Of a DNA stretch of 57,344 bases, positions 34,072 to 43,014 are shown one piece after another. Each line of letters starts with the position of its first letter. The first letter of the stretch is position 1. The position numbers and the translations under genes are program-made. The stretch is from Tepidibacillus decaturensis (GTDB lineage: Bacteria; Bacillota; Bacilli; Tepidibacillales; Tepidibacillaceae), in the NCBI RefSeq assembly GCF_001561915.1, contig NZ_LSKU01000001.1, forward strand, positions 1,213,296 to 1,270,639. The letters are read 5' to 3'. Under the pieces are notes generated by a model. That model had not been told where the DNA came from and ran no database searches. It was given only the letters and a program-made list of their open reading frames with translations.

Positions 34072-35154
34072 CTATCTTTTTAATTCATTTAATGTCTCAA
34101 ATATAAACTTTGGATCAATATTTTGTTCAATTTTTACCTGGCCGATGGCAATAGGCAATACCATTCGAATTTGGCCATTTTTAAATTTTTTGTCTCTCAA
34201 CATAATATTCATCATTTGGTTTGTATCATATTCTTTTGGAATAGAAGTTTTACATTTAAATTTTTGAAGAAGATGTTGATAAAATGCCTCTTCTTCTTTA
34301 CTTAACCATCCAAGTTTTGCAGCTAATTTGGCCGCAAAAAACATCCCAATTGCTACTGCTTCCCCATGCAGATATTGATAATTTGAAAGTGTTTCTATCA
34401 CATGTCCTAATGTATGGCCAAAATTTAAGATTGCTCTAATCCCTTGTTCTTTTTCATCTTCCATTACAATATCAGCTTTAATTTTAATTCCTTGTTTAAG
34501 AGCATAGCTTACTGCCTCTTGATCAAGATGTAGGAGAGAATCTGCGTTTTTCTCCAACCAATCCACAAATTGCCGATCTGCAATCAATCCATGCTTCAAT
34601 ACTTCCACTAAACCAGAGCGGACTTCTCTCGTTGGTAAGGTAGTCAAAAAAGAAGTATCATATAAAACGAATTGTGGTTGATAGAAAGAACCGATTAAAT
34701 TTTTTCCTAAAGCATGATTTATACCTACTTTGCCACCAACACTACTGTCGTGTGCCAGTATGGTAGTTGGACATTGAACATAACGAATTCCTCGCATGTA
34801 AATAGAGGCAACAAATCCAGCTAAATCACCAATGACTCCTCCGCCTAAAGCCAAAATGACAGAAGAACGATCTAACCCATGTTGTATAGCATAAGTGATG
34901 ATCTTTTCAACTTCTCCGATGGCCTTTGAAACATCCCCTGCAGGAACCACATAAGAGATGGCATCAAATTTGTTTAATTGGTCAACCACAACTTGCAAAT
35001 AAAGAGGGGCAACATTTTCATCAGAAATAATTAATATTTTCGTTTTTTGACTGATTCCAGTTTGTATTAGTAATTTAGGCAACTGGTTTATGATTTTCGA
35101 ACCAATGAGGACTGGATAAGCATGGTTAGTTGTTTCGATTCTAATCGTCTTCAT
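34072..35154 (-). CDS. aroB: 3-dehydroquinate synthase
   Basis: Makes 3-dehydroquinate from DAHP, using NAD and a metal ion. The 360-residue sequence shows the N-terminal Rossmann-like part (YPVLIGSKII), ALGGGVIGDLAGFVASIYMRG, the metal-ligand region HDSSVGGKVGINH, and GHTLGHVIE with histidine ligands near the C-terminus. Length and order next to aroC are as expected in Bacillales. It starts one base after the aroC stop codon, so translation is probably coupled. aroH (chorismate mutase), which normally follows in B. subtilis, is not here. Confidence 0.96.
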   Translation of the reverse strand: MKTIRIETTNHAYPVLIGSKIINQLPKLLIQTGISQKTKILIISDENVAPLYLQVVVDQLNKFDAISYVVPAGDVSKAIGEVEKIITYAIQHGLDRSSVILALGGGVIGDLAGFVASIYMRGIRYVQCPTTILAHDSSVGGKVGINHALGKNLIGSFYQPQFVLYDTSFLTTLPTREVRSGLVEVLKHGLIADRQFVDWLEKNADSLLHLDQEAVSYALKQGIKIKADIVMEDEKEQGIRAILNFGHTLGHVIETLSNYQYLHGEAVAIGMFFAAKLAAKLGWLSKEEEAFYQHLLQKFKCKTSIPKEYDTNQMMNIMLRDKKFKNGQIRMVLPIAIGQVKIEQNIDPKFIFETLNELKR

Positions 35155-35155
35155 A

Positions 35156-36328
35156 TCAATACTTCCTTATCTGTTCTTTGTAAATTTGGTATTGATGCGT
35201 AATTTCTTCATAAGAATCTCCTGAAAATTTTTCAAAAAAGGCATTTGCCAATTCCCAAGCGATCACATGCTCGGCAACAATACTAGCTGCAGGAACGGCA
35301 CAAGCATCTGAGCGCTCTATGCTTGCTGCGAAGGCTTCTTTTGTGTCGATATCAACACTTTGTAATGGCTTATATAACGTAGGAATTGGCTTCATAACGC
35401 CTCTTACAATTAAAGGTTCACCCGTAGTCATACCACCTTCAATCCCTCCAGCCCGATTCGTTGAACGATAAAAACCCTTCTCTTCTGACCATAAAATTTC
35501 ATCATGAACCATAGAACCAGGTAGATTTGCTACTTTAAAACCCATTCCTATTTCTACACCTTTAAACGCTTGAATACTTAAAATGGATTGAGCTATCTTA
35601 CCATCAAGCTTCAGATCCCAATGAACATGACTTCCTAATCCAATCGGTAGTCCTAAAGCAACGACTTCTACAATACCCCCGATTGAGTCCCCTATCTCTT
35701 TTGCTTCATCTATTTTCTTTATCATTAAATTACTTTCTATTTCTTCTGCGCATCTTACTTCCGATTGTTCGATCTGTTTCTGAAGTTGTTCTAACGAACG
35801 ATCTACTGATAGTTGAATAAATGTTTTAGATTGAATACCACCAATATTAACAACATGACTCATAAGAATAATACCATACGGTTTAAGTAATTGTTTCACT
35901 AATGCTCCTACTGCCACTCTAATCGCTGTTTCCCTTGCGCTTGATCTTTCTAATATATTTCTTAAATCTCTATGGTTATATTTTAAACCACCGTTTAAAT
36001 CGGCATGTCCAGGTCTAGGCTTAGAAACTCTTCTCGCTGATTCATCATCCACTTGATCAACACTCATGATTTTCTTCCAATGAGAATAATCTTTATTTTC
36101 TATGACTAAAGTGATTGGGGCACCAGTTGTTTTCCCAAATCGAATCCCACTTTTGATTTGGACTTGATCATTTTCTATTTCCATTCTTCTGCCCCGACCA
36201 TATCCTCCTTGTCTTTTCTTTAGAATATCATTGATTTCCTCTATCGAAATAGAGAAACCACTAGGTACTCCTTCGATAATTGCAGTTAACTGAGGTCCAT
36301 GAGACTCACCAGCAGTTAAAAATCTCAT
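35156..36328 (-). CDS. aroC: Chorismate synthase
   Basis: Last step of the shikimate pathway, converting EPSP to chorismate with reduced FMN as cofactor. The 390-residue protein has [13 protein letters not shown] at the start, [34 protein letters not shown] and the late [16 protein letters not shown], all family signatures (the gene is called aroF in B. subtilis). It heads the aro run. Upstream, a terminator at 36441-36469 isolates it from the small gene before it. Chorismate also supplies the menaquinone pathway served by hepS-menG-hepT nearby. Confidence 0.96.
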   Translation of the reverse strand: MRFLTAGESHGPQLTAIIEGVPSGFSISIEEINDILKKRQGGYGRGRRMEIENDQVQIKSGIRFGKTTGAPITLVIENKDYSHWKKIMSVDQVDDESARRVSKPRPGHADLNGGLKYNHRDLRNILERSSARETAIRVAVGALVKQLLKPYGIILMSHVVNIGGIQSKTFIQLSVDRSLEQLQKQIEQSEVRCAEEIESNLMIKKIDEAKEIGDSIGGIVEVVALGLPIGLGSHVHWDLKLDGKIAQSILSIQAFKGVEIGMGFKVANLPGSMVHDEILWSEEKGFYRSTNRAGGIEGGMTTGEPLIVRGVMKPIPTLYKPLQSVDIDTKEAFAASIERSDACAVPAASIVAEHVIAWELANAFFEKFSGDSYEEITHQYQIYKEQIRKY

Positions 36329-36440
36329 TACATCTTCCCCCTGTTCAAGAAAATAATCTACCTTCTTTTTTCAATCCAGCTTAAGTTTTCTTTAAAATAT
36401 ATCATATCTCATTGATATTTTAAAACAGTAAAACAAAAAA

Positions 36441-36469
36441 AATCTGGATTAGGTGCACTAATCCAGATT
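36441..36469 (-). terminator. Terminator upstream of the aro operon
   Basis: AATCTGGATTA (36441-36451) pairs perfectly with TAATCCAGATT (36459-36469), seven-base loop, with TTTTTTTTG after it on the minus strand. It directly follows the 47-residue ORF. Confidence 0.9.
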
Positions 36470-36477
36470 CGTCAGCT

Positions 36478-36621
36478 TTAATGAATATATCTCATAGCGT
36501 CGTATTCTAGTTGATTTGTACTTTTTTCTAAAATAGTTGGATCGATCCCTAAAATTTTTGTACATTCGTCCTTTGATAATAAACCTCGATAATAAGCTTC
36601 TATAATTGTATCCTTATCCAT
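36478..36621 (-). CDS. Small protein, 47 residues, unknown
   Basis: An ORF with GGAGGG 9 bp before ATG 36621 and a strong terminator 9 bp after its stop. The product starts MDKDTIIEAYYRGLLSKDE and contains CTKILGIDPTILEKS, so it is charged and helical with one cysteine; no membrane segment. I do not recognise a family. The clean ribosome site and terminator make a real gene likely. It lies between the 101-residue membrane protein gene and aroC. Confidence 0.65.
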   Translation of the reverse strand: MDKDTIIEAYYRGLLSKDECTKILGIDPTILEKSTNQLEYDAMRYIH

Positions 36622-36689
36622 CTTCTGATACCCTCCAACAAAATTCTACTTAGTATCAGTATAGGATAATCAACCATTTTCTATACACA

Positions 36690-36995
36690 TTACTTTTTTT
36701 CATTCATGACTACTCTTTGCACTAACTTATTATTTCGATAATACACATATTCGCCAGAAGAAATAGAAACAAAAGTGGTGATGACTATCATTTCCCAAGT
36801 TGTTAAGTAGTTAAAGAAGCTTTCAATCACAGTCAATGACAAATACTCACCTAAAGCAACACCACTAAGCATCAGAAAAATATAAGCGAAATGCTCTGAT
36901 CTATTGTCAGATAACAATCTACTCTTAAATAGATAACGAATTCCTTGTCTATAGAATAGATAACTTAATCCAATCGTTATAATAAAATACAGCAT
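36690..36995 (-). CDS. Small membrane protein, 101 residues
   Basis: Three hydrophobic segments: residues ~3-20 (FIITIGLSYLFYRQGI), ~35-60 (FAYIFLMLSGVALGEYLSL) and ~68-88 (WEMIVITTFVSISSG), with basic residues at the end (YYRNNKLVQRVVMNEKK). No family recognised. It lies 49 bp after cheR on the same strand. A role in chemotaxis is not supported by sequence. It is likely a real gene because of its consistent membrane topology. Confidence 0.6.
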   Translation of the reverse strand: MLYFIITIGLSYLFYRQGIRYLFKSRLLSDNRSEHFAYIFLMLSGVALGEYLSLTVIESFFNYLTTWEMIVITTFVSISSGEYVYYRNNKLVQRVVMNEKK

Positions 36996-37044
36996 CTTTG
37001 ATTCTCCCTAATTCAGTTTCAATCTTCTATTAGTGTAACAAAGT

Positions 37045-37827
37045 TTACCTTATCTTTCTATAGAAAAATGTATCTATCGTTTCTAATTGGTATTGTGCTG
37101 GATTGAAGATTTGTTCAGTACTTCCAACAAAGAGAACTCCTCCTGGTTTTAAAGCTTGACTAAACTTTTGGTACAGGTGATTTTTCGCTTCTTCAGTAAA
37201 ATAGATCATCACATTTCTACAGATAATCAGATCAAAGTTCTTGTCAAAAGGATCTGATAATAGGTTATGCTTGCGAAATTTTATTTTATTTTTTATTTCT
37301 GGTATCACGTGCAATACTTGATTTTGTTTTACAAAATATTTGTTTAGCATCTCTTTAGGCACTTCCTGTATAGACCTTTCCGTATAAATCGCTTCTGCTG
37401 CTTTTTTTAAAGCACCTTCATCCAAATCAGTCGCCAATAGTTCTACTTGAAGATGAGGAAAATGATTCGCGAGAATCATCATCAGTGTATACGGTTCTTC
37501 CCCGGTAGAACAGGCTGCACTCCAACATTTTATTTTTCTTTGATCTGGCAATTGGTGGATCACTTTGTCTGTAAGTACCTTCCATCTGCTATAGTTACGA
37601 AAAAATTCGGTTACATTGATCGTCATTCGATCTAACATTTCAGCAAAAAGTTGTTGATCTTTCTCAAGTGCATGAAAATAGTCTACAAAATTAGCGTATC
37701 CTCGCTTCATTCTTAAAGAATTAAGCCTTCTTTTCATTTGTGCTTCTTTATATAAAGATAAATCAATACCCGTTTTTTTCTTTATTTTTTGTATAAATTG
37801 ATAATAATCTTGATCTAACGCTGTCAT
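37045..37827 (-). CDS. cheR: Chemotaxis protein methyltransferase CheR
   Basis: Methylates glutamates on chemoreceptors using S-adenosylmethionine, setting adaptation. The 260-residue protein has the N-terminal helical domain (IKKKTGIDLSLYKEAQMKRRLNSLR) and the methyltransferase domain with CWSAACSTGEEPYTLMMIL, ELLATDLDEGAL and DLIICRNVMIYF. GGAGAAG precedes ATG 37827. Its position between ndk and aroC is the same as in B. subtilis, so the organism is probably motile, in line with ypfA (motility brake) at 54 kb. Confidence 0.95.
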   Translation of the reverse strand: MTALDQDYYQFIQKIKKKTGIDLSLYKEAQMKRRLNSLRMKRGYANFVDYFHALEKDQQLFAEMLDRMTINVTEFFRNYSRWKVLTDKVIHQLPDQRKIKCWSAACSTGEEPYTLMMILANHFPHLQVELLATDLDEGALKKAAEAIYTERSIQEVPKEMLNKYFVKQNQVLHVIPEIKNKIKFRKHNLLSDPFDKNFDLIICRNVMIYFTEEAKNHLYQKFSQALKPGGVLFVGSTEQIFNPAQYQLETIDTFFYRKIR

Positions 37828-37919
37828 TCTACTTCTCCTCGAATGTTCAATAATCTAATCTCTGTTTAATGATATTCTCCATTAAATAGATAAAATCCTC
37901 CATCAAGTATAAAAACATA

Positions 37920-37950
37920 AAAGACTACTGACTTTACAACAGTAGTCTTT
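37920..37950 (-). terminator. Terminator after ndk
   Basis: AAAGACTACTG (37920-37930) pairs perfectly with CAGTAGTCTTT (37940-37950), nine-base loop, with a T-rich tail on the minus strand. It lies 38 bp after the ndk stop. Confidence 0.85.
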
Positions 37951-37987
37951 CAAGTAAAAAAATTGTCCAAATGCTGGGTTTTTAACT

Positions 37988-38431
37988 CTATATCCAGCGA
38001 TTGATATCCTTATTATATGTAAGTAGTTCTTCCTCATTGAAAAATAATTGAATTTCACGTTGAGCGCTTTCTAGAGAGTCAGAACCATGAATGACATTCA
38101 TACTAACATTAACTCCATAATCGCCTCTAATCGTTCCAGAAGCAGCTTCTGCAGGGTTTGTCTTCCCCATCATATTTCTCGCTACTTGTACGACATTTTT
38201 CCCTTCCCAAACCATTGCAAAAACTGGACCAGATGTTATAAAATCAACTAATTCGGGAAAGAAAGGCTTTTCTTTATGCTCTTGATAGTGTTTTTCTGCT
38301 AGTTCTGAATCGATCATCATCAATTTAGCACCTATAAGCTGAAATCCTTTCTCCTCAAATTTTGCTACGATTTTACCAATTAAAGATCTTTGCACACCAT
38401 CTGGTTTAACCATTAGAAAAGTTCTTTCCAT
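37988..38431 (-). CDS. ndk: Nucleoside diphosphate kinase
   Basis: Balances nucleoside triphosphate pools by phosphotransfer through a histidine. The 147-residue protein begins [15 protein letters not shown], has [17 protein letters not shown] with the catalytic histidine in VIHGSDS, and the fold-typical [15 protein letters not shown] chose ATG 38431 (TGGGGGT upstream) since the frame from 38488 adds 19 residues unlike the family. It lies between hepT and cheR as in B. subtilis, separated from each by a terminator. Confidence 0.95.
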   Translation of the reverse strand: MERTFLMVKPDGVQRSLIGKIVAKFEEKGFQLIGAKLMMIDSELAEKHYQEHKEKPFFPELVDFITSGPVFAMVWEGKNVVQVARNMMGKTNPAEAASGTIRGDYGVNVSMNVIHGSDSLESAQREIQLFFNEEELLTYNKDINRWI

Positions 38432-38531
38432 ATTGATACCCCCATAAAATGTAGTAAGATGCCAACGAAATTTTAACAAATTTTTCATACTATTTCAACT
38501 ATGAGAAAAATTCATGCATCAAATAATAAAA

Positions 38532-38558
38532 AAACCAAAGTCGATATAACTTTGGTTT
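38532..38558 (-). terminator. Terminator after hepT
   Basis: AAACCAAAGT (38532-38541) pairs perfectly with ACTTTGGTTT (38549-38558), seven-base loop, with TTTTTTTATT on the minus strand. It closes the hepS-menG-hepT operon. Confidence 0.85.
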
Positions 38559-38564
38559 GAAAGA

Positions 38565-39530
38565 CTAATAAGTGCGATCTGCGATAAAATCACTAATTTC
38601 TAATAAGGTTTTTCTTTCTTTAATATTAGGTAGTTCCATTAAAGCTTTTTTGGCTTTTTGAATATATGTTTGTGCTAACTCTTTTGAATAGTCAATTCCT
38701 TCAGACTTGCGAACAATGTCTACCATTTCATCCATCTGTTCTTGAAGGTGATCACTCTTTACCATCCGTTGTAGTTTTTCCTTATCGTTGGAGTAATGCA
38801 ATGCATACAATGCAGGTATTGTAATATTACCTTGACGAAGGTCACTTCCAGCAGGTTTTCCAAGTTGTTCTGTTGTTCCTGTAAAATCTAAAATATCATC
38901 TACAATTTGAAAAGCCATCCCTACATTATAACCATATTGATATAGCCTTCTTACCGTTTTGAGATCTGCATTACTGGCTAGACCCCCTAATTTACAGGAA
39001 ATCGCAATAAGAAGCGCAGTTTTGCGTTTTATCCTTCTTAAATATTGTTTTAATGATTGGTTCCAGTTATTAAAATCTTTAATTTGTTCAATTTCTCCTT
39101 CACACATACGAACAATTGCATTTGAAAGAGTTTGGTGAATCTCAGGGTTTTCAAATTCAGTAATTAACATTAAAGCTTCGGCAAAAATATAATCACCAGT
39201 ATACATCGCAATTTTATTATCCCATTGCGCTTTTACGGTTAATTTACCACGCCTTTTATCTGCATCGTCAATCACATCATCGTGAACAAGGGTGGCCATA
39301 TGTATTAATTCAAGAGCAGCAGCCACTTTTTTCAGCTTATCAAAATCATATTCCCCAAAATGGCCAGATAACAACACAAAAACAGGACGAATTCTCTTTC
39401 CTCCAGCTTTTAATAAATGATTAGCAGATTGATTTAATATTCCTTGATCTGTTGTAATCGCACGAGATAATTCTTTTTCTATTTCATTTATATCTTTTTT
39501 CATTCTGTAGTAAATATCTACAAGCTTCAT
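38565..39530 (-). CDS. hepT: Heptaprenyl diphosphate synthase component II
   Basis: Catalytic subunit that makes the C35 side chain of menaquinone-7 from isoprenyl diphosphates. The 321-residue protein has the first aspartate-rich motif LVHDDVIDDADKRRG, IAMYTGDYIFAEAL, and the second motif QIVDDILDFTGT, with LRRIKRKTALLIAISC in between. It needs the small subunit HepS, encoded two genes upstream. I chose ATG 39530 (AAGGTG upstream) over GTG 39539. It lies 70 bp after menG; a palindromic AAGAAAG/CTTTCTT word in that gap resembles the asnS repeat. Confidence 0.95.
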   Translation of the reverse strand: MKLVDIYYRMKKDINEIEKELSRAITTDQGILNQSANHLLKAGGKRIRPVFVLLSGHFGEYDFDKLKKVAAALELIHMATLVHDDVIDDADKRRGKLTVKAQWDNKIAMYTGDYIFAEALMLITEFENPEIHQTLSNAIVRMCEGEIEQIKDFNNWNQSLKQYLRRIKRKTALLIAISCKLGGLASNADLKTVRRLYQYGYNVGMAFQIVDDILDFTGTTEQLGKPAGSDLRQGNITIPALYALHYSNDKEKLQRMVKSDHLQEQMDEMVDIVRKSEGIDYSKELAQTYIQKAKKALMELPNIKERKTLLEISDFIADRTY

Positions 39531-39549
39531 CCATTTCACCTTGTTTTTT

Positions 39550-39574
39550 AATGATAAAGAAAGGTAACTTTCTT
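39550..39574. repeat. Sequence related to the asnS-dnaD direct repeat
   Basis: AATGATAAAGAAAGGTAACTTTCTT resembles the 26-bp repeats at 4504 and 4657, including the palindromic AAGAAAG..CTTTCTT core. As there, it follows a gene ending in AAAATAGATA. Possibly one family of dispersed repeats; the similarity is short. Confidence 0.3.
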
Positions 39575-39600
39575 TTCTGTTTTTTTCTATCTATTCTTTT

Positions 39601-40335
39601 CTATCTATTTTCTTTTTTATGCCCAATATGAAGAGCAGCAATTCCGCCTGTAAGTGGATAGACTTCGACCTTTTCCATCCCTACTTTTTCAAAAATAGCA
39701 GCAAGCTCTTGTTGATCAGGAAAATTGGTTAATGATTCAGGTAACCATGCATATTGTTCATATCGATTTGCAAATAATTTACCTAACCATGGGAGTATTT
39801 TATAAAAGTAAAAAAAGTAAATTTTACGAAATATTGGCCAGTTTGGTTTAGATAATTCAAGAGAAACTACTTTACCTCCTGGCTTAATTACTCTAAGCAT
39901 TTCAGATAAAACGGTTTCAATGTCTGGAACATTTCTTAAGGCAAAACCAATGGTTGCATGGTCAAATGTATCATCAGGAAAAGGTAATTTCATTGCATTC
40001 CCATTAATTAATTCAATCTGCTTGTCCAAACCTTGTTCCTGGACTTTCTTTTTTCCAATTTTTAACATATTTTTACTGAAATCAAGACCAACGATTCTCC
40101 CAGTTTTTGAAGCCTTTGCTAATGCAATTGTCCAATCAGCTGTACCGCAAGCTACGTCTAGCGCTTTATCACCTTGTTGGACTTTCATCTTCTTCATGGT
40201 GAAATTCCGCCATGCTTTATGCCGACGGAAACTAAGCAAATTATTCATTAAGTCATATTTACTTGCAATATTTTCAAAGACGGAATGAACAAATTCCTCT
40301 TTCTTTTTTCCTCGTATAAGAACCTGTTTTTCCAC
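39601..40335 (-). CDS. menG: Demethylmenaquinone methyltransferase
   Basis: Final step of menaquinone synthesis, methylating the quinone ring with S-adenosylmethionine (ubiE/menH family). The 244-residue protein has HSVFENIASKYDLMNNLLSF, the SAM motif ALDVACGTADWTIAL, and GFALRNVPDIETVLSEMLRV, all strongly conserved. The start is GTG 40335 with GGAGGGG upstream. It lies between hepS and hepT, as in B. subtilis. Together the three genes supply menaquinone for respiration. Confidence 0.96.
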   Translation of the reverse strand: MEKQVLIRGKKKEEFVHSVFENIASKYDLMNNLLSFRRHKAWRNFTMKKMKVQQGDKALDVACGTADWTIALAKASKTGRIVGLDFSKNMLKIGKKKVQEQGLDKQIELINGNAMKLPFPDDTFDHATIGFALRNVPDIETVLSEMLRVIKPGGKVVSLELSKPNWPIFRKIYFFYFYKILPWLGKLFANRYEQYAWLPESLTNFPDQQELAAIFEKVGMEKVEVYPLTGGIAALHIGHKKENR

Positions 40336-40366
40336 TTAAAGTCCCCCTCCATTTTCTTAGAAGTTT

Positions 40367-41170
40367 CTAACTTCTTTCAACCATATTTATCGGCTGTTGA
40401 AGTAGATGAGAGAATTGGTCAAGAAGCAATAGTAACTCTCCTTTTACCATTCCATTCTCTATACTTTGAATCCTTTCTTCAATGTTTCTATATAGTCCTT
40501 GTAACATTTCTTCTATTTTTTCTGGGATTAAATGCTTTTGAAAAAATGGTTTATTTGCAAAATGATTCACAAATAGGTGGGGAAAATCGATTAGGGAAAA
40601 GAGTAACACAAAATCTTCAATGAGTCGTTTCCATAAAATCTTATGCTCTGAAGAATTTAGTTCGTCTACAAATTGAATGTATAGATCACTCTCTTTTACT
40701 TTTATCAATTCTACTAGTTGGGTCATTGATTGGAAACCTTCCCCATTATTTTGCGTATATAATTTCATTTTTGCAATATTGATATTTCGAATTCCTTTTG
40801 CTAATTTTTTTACCCCGTCTATTAAATTATTTTTAGAAAGTAAGGAATAATATTGGCTACTGTAGTAATCGCCTGCCAAGATAGAAAGTTGTCTTCTTCT
40901 GACTTCTTTGTCATTATATTCCTTTTGATTCGTGATTGTTTCATGTATATCAAGTCCCAATTGGACTAGCCCTGTTGTTACACAATAAGATCTCCGTTTA
41001 TATTGAGGAACAGAGGCAAAATAGAAAAATAAATTTAGTAATTCAAGACGAAAAATGGAGATTTTAGGTAATGTTACATATTTTTCAATAAACAAATTTT
41101 GAGAAAGTTGATTGATCTCAGCCACAATTTCTTCTATTTCTCTACGGAAAGTACTATGCGTCATTGTCAT
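40367..41170 (-). CDS. hepS: Heptaprenyl diphosphate synthase component I
   Basis: Small, non-catalytic partner of HepT. The 267-residue protein is mostly helical and contains TGLVQLGLDIHETITN and ILAGDYYSSQYYSLLS, the best conserved stretch in the HepS family, followed by a less conserved C-terminus. I chose ATG 41170 (GGGGGAT upstream); the longer frame from 41290 overlaps the upstream gene. It begins the hepS-menG-hepT operon and lies 101 bp after an unassigned membrane-anchored gene. Confidence 0.85.
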   Translation of the reverse strand: MTMTHSTFRREIEEIVAEINQLSQNLFIEKYVTLPKISIFRLELLNLFFYFASVPQYKRRSYCVTTGLVQLGLDIHETITNQKEYNDKEVRRRQLSILAGDYYSSQYYSLLSKNNLIDGVKKLAKGIRNINIAKMKLYTQNNGEGFQSMTQLVELIKVKESDLYIQFVDELNSSEHKILWKRLIEDFVLLFSLIDFPHLFVNHFANKPFFQKHLIPEKIEEMLQGLYRNIEERIQSIENGMVKGELLLLLDQFSHLLQQPINMVERS

Positions 41171-41270
41171 TTGATATCCCCCAGATTTTAAACTACATAA
41201 ATTCACTTCCGAACACAAGTATAACATAATTATCTGATAGGTAACAGGAATTATCAATACCACTTTTTCT

Positions 41271-41786
41271 CTATCTGATCGCATTTCCATAATTCAAACC
41301 AAAATATTGGTCTAAGAAATCTTTATTCGACATTGATGATCCTAATTTCATTGTTCGATTATTCATAATATCTTCTTTTTTTGCTGAAGTTGCAACAAAT
41401 ATTTTTTCTGAGTCCTTTAGAAACACTCGTATGAATATTTCATTAACATTATTTTTTTCAACAAATCCTTTTTGAATCAATGTAAATAAATCTAGATAAA
41501 CAACTTCCGTATCAAGTACTTCATCAGAAGTTAATGTAAGATCGACGGACAATGTATTATGGTCCCAGATTACTTTTTTGATCGGTAAGTGAAGGGGAAT
41601 TGAGCTAATAAAATCAACAAGATTATCATTTGAAAGCACCATGTTTTTTTGTATTTTAAAGACTGGTAAATCATAATTGATTTGAGCTATTTTGGCATTG
41701 GGGATTAAAGAAATCATAAATGCAATGATCACAGATAATGTTAAAGCTGCCACCATTCCTTTGGAAACATGTTTATATGCATGCAT
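41271..41786 (-). CDS. Membrane-anchored protein of unknown function
   Basis: 171 residues with one N-terminal hydrophobic segment (MVAALTLSVIIAFMISLIP) and an outer domain with alternating strands (KVIWDHNTLSVDLTL, EVVYLDLFTLIQKGF, EIFIRVFLKDSEKIFVATSAKK). I do not recognise a family. The start is ATG 41786 with GGAGGTG upstream. It lies between mtrB and hepS, where B. subtilis has no equivalent gene. A terminator separates it from mtrB upstream. Confidence 0.65.
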   Translation of the reverse strand: MHAYKHVSKGMVAALTLSVIIAFMISLIPNAKIAQINYDLPVFKIQKNMVLSNDNLVDFISSIPLHLPIKKVIWDHNTLSVDLTLTSDEVLDTEVVYLDLFTLIQKGFVEKNNVNEIFIRVFLKDSEKIFVATSAKKEDIMNNRTMKLGSSMSNKDFLDQYFGLNYGNAIR

Positions 41787-41817
41787 TGAAATACACCTCC
41801 AATACATTGTACAAAAA

Positions 41818-41842
41818 AACAAGCCGGCTATTCCAGCTTGTT
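41818..41842 (-). terminator. Terminator after mtrB
   Basis: AACAAGC (41818-41824) and GCTTGTT (41836-41842) form the stem, with TTTTTTTG after it on the minus strand. It lies 17 bp after the mtrB stop. Confidence 0.8.
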
Positions 41843-41858
41843 CGAAAAAATCATTTTT

Positions 41859-42080
41859 TTAATCCTCAGTTGAAATGATGCCATAAGGGGTAAAGATTTC
41901 TGCTTTACCTCGCACTTTGACCGCAGAAGTATGTTCAGTAAATTGTGCGATCATGACTTCTCCTCGATCTAATTTCTCAAGATGGTGAAATTTGGTATCT
42001 TGCCCGCGAGTAAGCCCGATCACATTCACTCCATTTTCCTTCGCTTTAATCACAAAAAAGGAATTGTCTTGATTATTCAT
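41859..42080 (-). CDS. mtrB: Tryptophan RNA-binding attenuation protein MtrB (TRAP)
   Basis: An 11-subunit ring protein that, with tryptophan bound, wraps trp leader RNA carrying GAG/UAG repeats and causes termination. The 73-residue product has [54 protein letters not shown], closely following Bacillus TRAP, including the lysine/arginine residues that contact RNA. Start ATG 42080 (GTGGGGAT upstream) rather than GTG 42092. In B. subtilis it directly follows folE (mtrA); here a tRNA gene lies between. The trp operon is not in this window. Confidence 0.95.
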   Translation of the reverse strand: MNNQDNSFFVIKAKENGVNVIGLTRGQDTKFHHLEKLDRGEVMIAQFTEHTSAVKVRGKAEIFTPYGIISTED

Positions 42081-42122
42081 TTTGATCCCCACTTTTATCC
42101 AGACTATGTATATTTAATGTAA

Positions 42123-42159
42123 AACCACTCCATTCAATGTTCCCATTGAAGAAGTGGTT
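42123..42159 (-). terminator. Terminator after tRNA-Pro
   Basis: On the minus strand AACCACTT and AGTGGTT form the base of a hairpin, with TTCAATG/CATTGAA as the upper stem, followed by TTTTAC. It lies 17 bp after the tRNA. Confidence 0.7.
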
Positions 42160-42175
42160 ATGTATATGGAAAGAA

Positions 42176-42252
42176 TGGTCGGAACGACAGGATTTGAACC
42201 TGCGACCTCACCCACCCCAAGGGTGCGCGCTACCGAGCTGCGCCACGTCCCG
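42176..42252 (-). tRNA. tRNA-Pro (anticodon GGG)
   Basis: A 77-base cloverleaf on the minus strand. The acceptor stem pairs CGGGACG with CGTTCCG, the D arm is GCGC..GCGC, the anticodon stem CACCC/GGGTG holds loop TTGGGGT (anticodon GGG), and the T arm contains GGTTCAAATCC. The 3' CCA is encoded. It reads CCC/CCU proline codons. It sits between folE and mtrB with its own terminator. Confidence 0.96.
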
Positions 42253-42334
42253 ACTAAAATAGCAACATATTTTATTATATCTAATTAATTATATTTTTCA
42301 AGCCCAATTTTTATCCATCAGTTCCTTCAAGTCA

Positions 42335-42898
42335 TTATGAACGAATTAATTGTAGAATTTCATTTCGTAATTGCGGATCTTCTTTATAAATTCCTCTAGC
42401 AGTAATTGTGACGGTTTTAGAGCCAGGCTTTTTTACTCCTCGCATCGTCATACACATATGTTCTGCTTCTATCATGACTAAAACTCCAAAAGGTTCTAAT
42501 TTTTCCATGATCGCATCCGCAATCGTATCAGTCATTCTTTCTTGTAACTGAGGTCTTTTGGCAACAGCTTCAACAGCTCTAGCCAATTTACTTAAGCCAG
42601 TCACTCTTCCATCTCTTGGTATATATGCTACATGCGCAATACCAAAAAAAGGAACTAAATGATGTTCACAAGTAGAATAAAAAGGGATATCTTTGACTAG
42701 TACAACTTCCTCGTGTTTTTCACTAAAAATCACATCAAAATAATCTTTTGGATCCTGTTCTAAACCAACGAAAATCTCCTCGTACATACGTGCCACTCTT
42801 GCTGGTGTTTCTAATAACCCTTCTCTTTCAGGGTCTTCACCAATGGACTTTAAAATAACTTTAACCGCTTCTTCTATTTGTTTATGATTAACGCCCAT
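42335..42898 (-). CDS. folE: GTP cyclohydrolase I
   Basis: First step of folate synthesis, making dihydroneopterin triphosphate from GTP. The 187-residue protein has the zinc-binding [12 protein letters not shown], the conserved [27 protein letters not shown], and [15 protein letters not shown] with the second metal cysteine. Length and motifs match FolE1 (MtrA in B. subtilis). It lies 116 bp after the hup stop on the same strand and before tRNA-Pro, with a strong terminator from hup in between. Confidence 0.97.
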   Translation of the reverse strand: MGVNHKQIEEAVKVILKSIGEDPEREGLLETPARVARMYEEIFVGLEQDPKDYFDVIFSEKHEEVVLVKDIPFYSTCEHHLVPFFGIAHVAYIPRDGRVTGLSKLARAVEAVAKRPQLQERMTDTIADAIMEKLEPFGVLVMIEAEHMCMTMRGVKKPGSKTVTITARGIYKEDPQLRNEILQLIRS

Positions 42899-42965
42899 TT
42901 ATCTTGCCTCCTTCTAACTCCAAAAGCAAAATTAATGTTAGCATAAATAAATATTAAAAGCAAAA

Positions 42966-42995
42966 AAGAAGAGTTACACAAGTGTAACTCTTCTT
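42966..42995 (-). terminator. Terminator after hup
   Basis: A perfect 14-bp stem, AAGAAGAGTTACAC (42966-42979) with GTGTAACTCTTCTT (42982-42995), has only two unpaired bases and a TTTTTTG tail on the minus strand. It lies 19 bp after the hup stop. Confidence 0.9.
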
Positions 42996-43014
42996 TACTG
43001 TATGTAACACATTA

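Noticed and set aside
36329-36440. TRAP-binding leader before aroC
   Set aside because: No series of GAG/UAG repeats with 2-3 base spacing was found.
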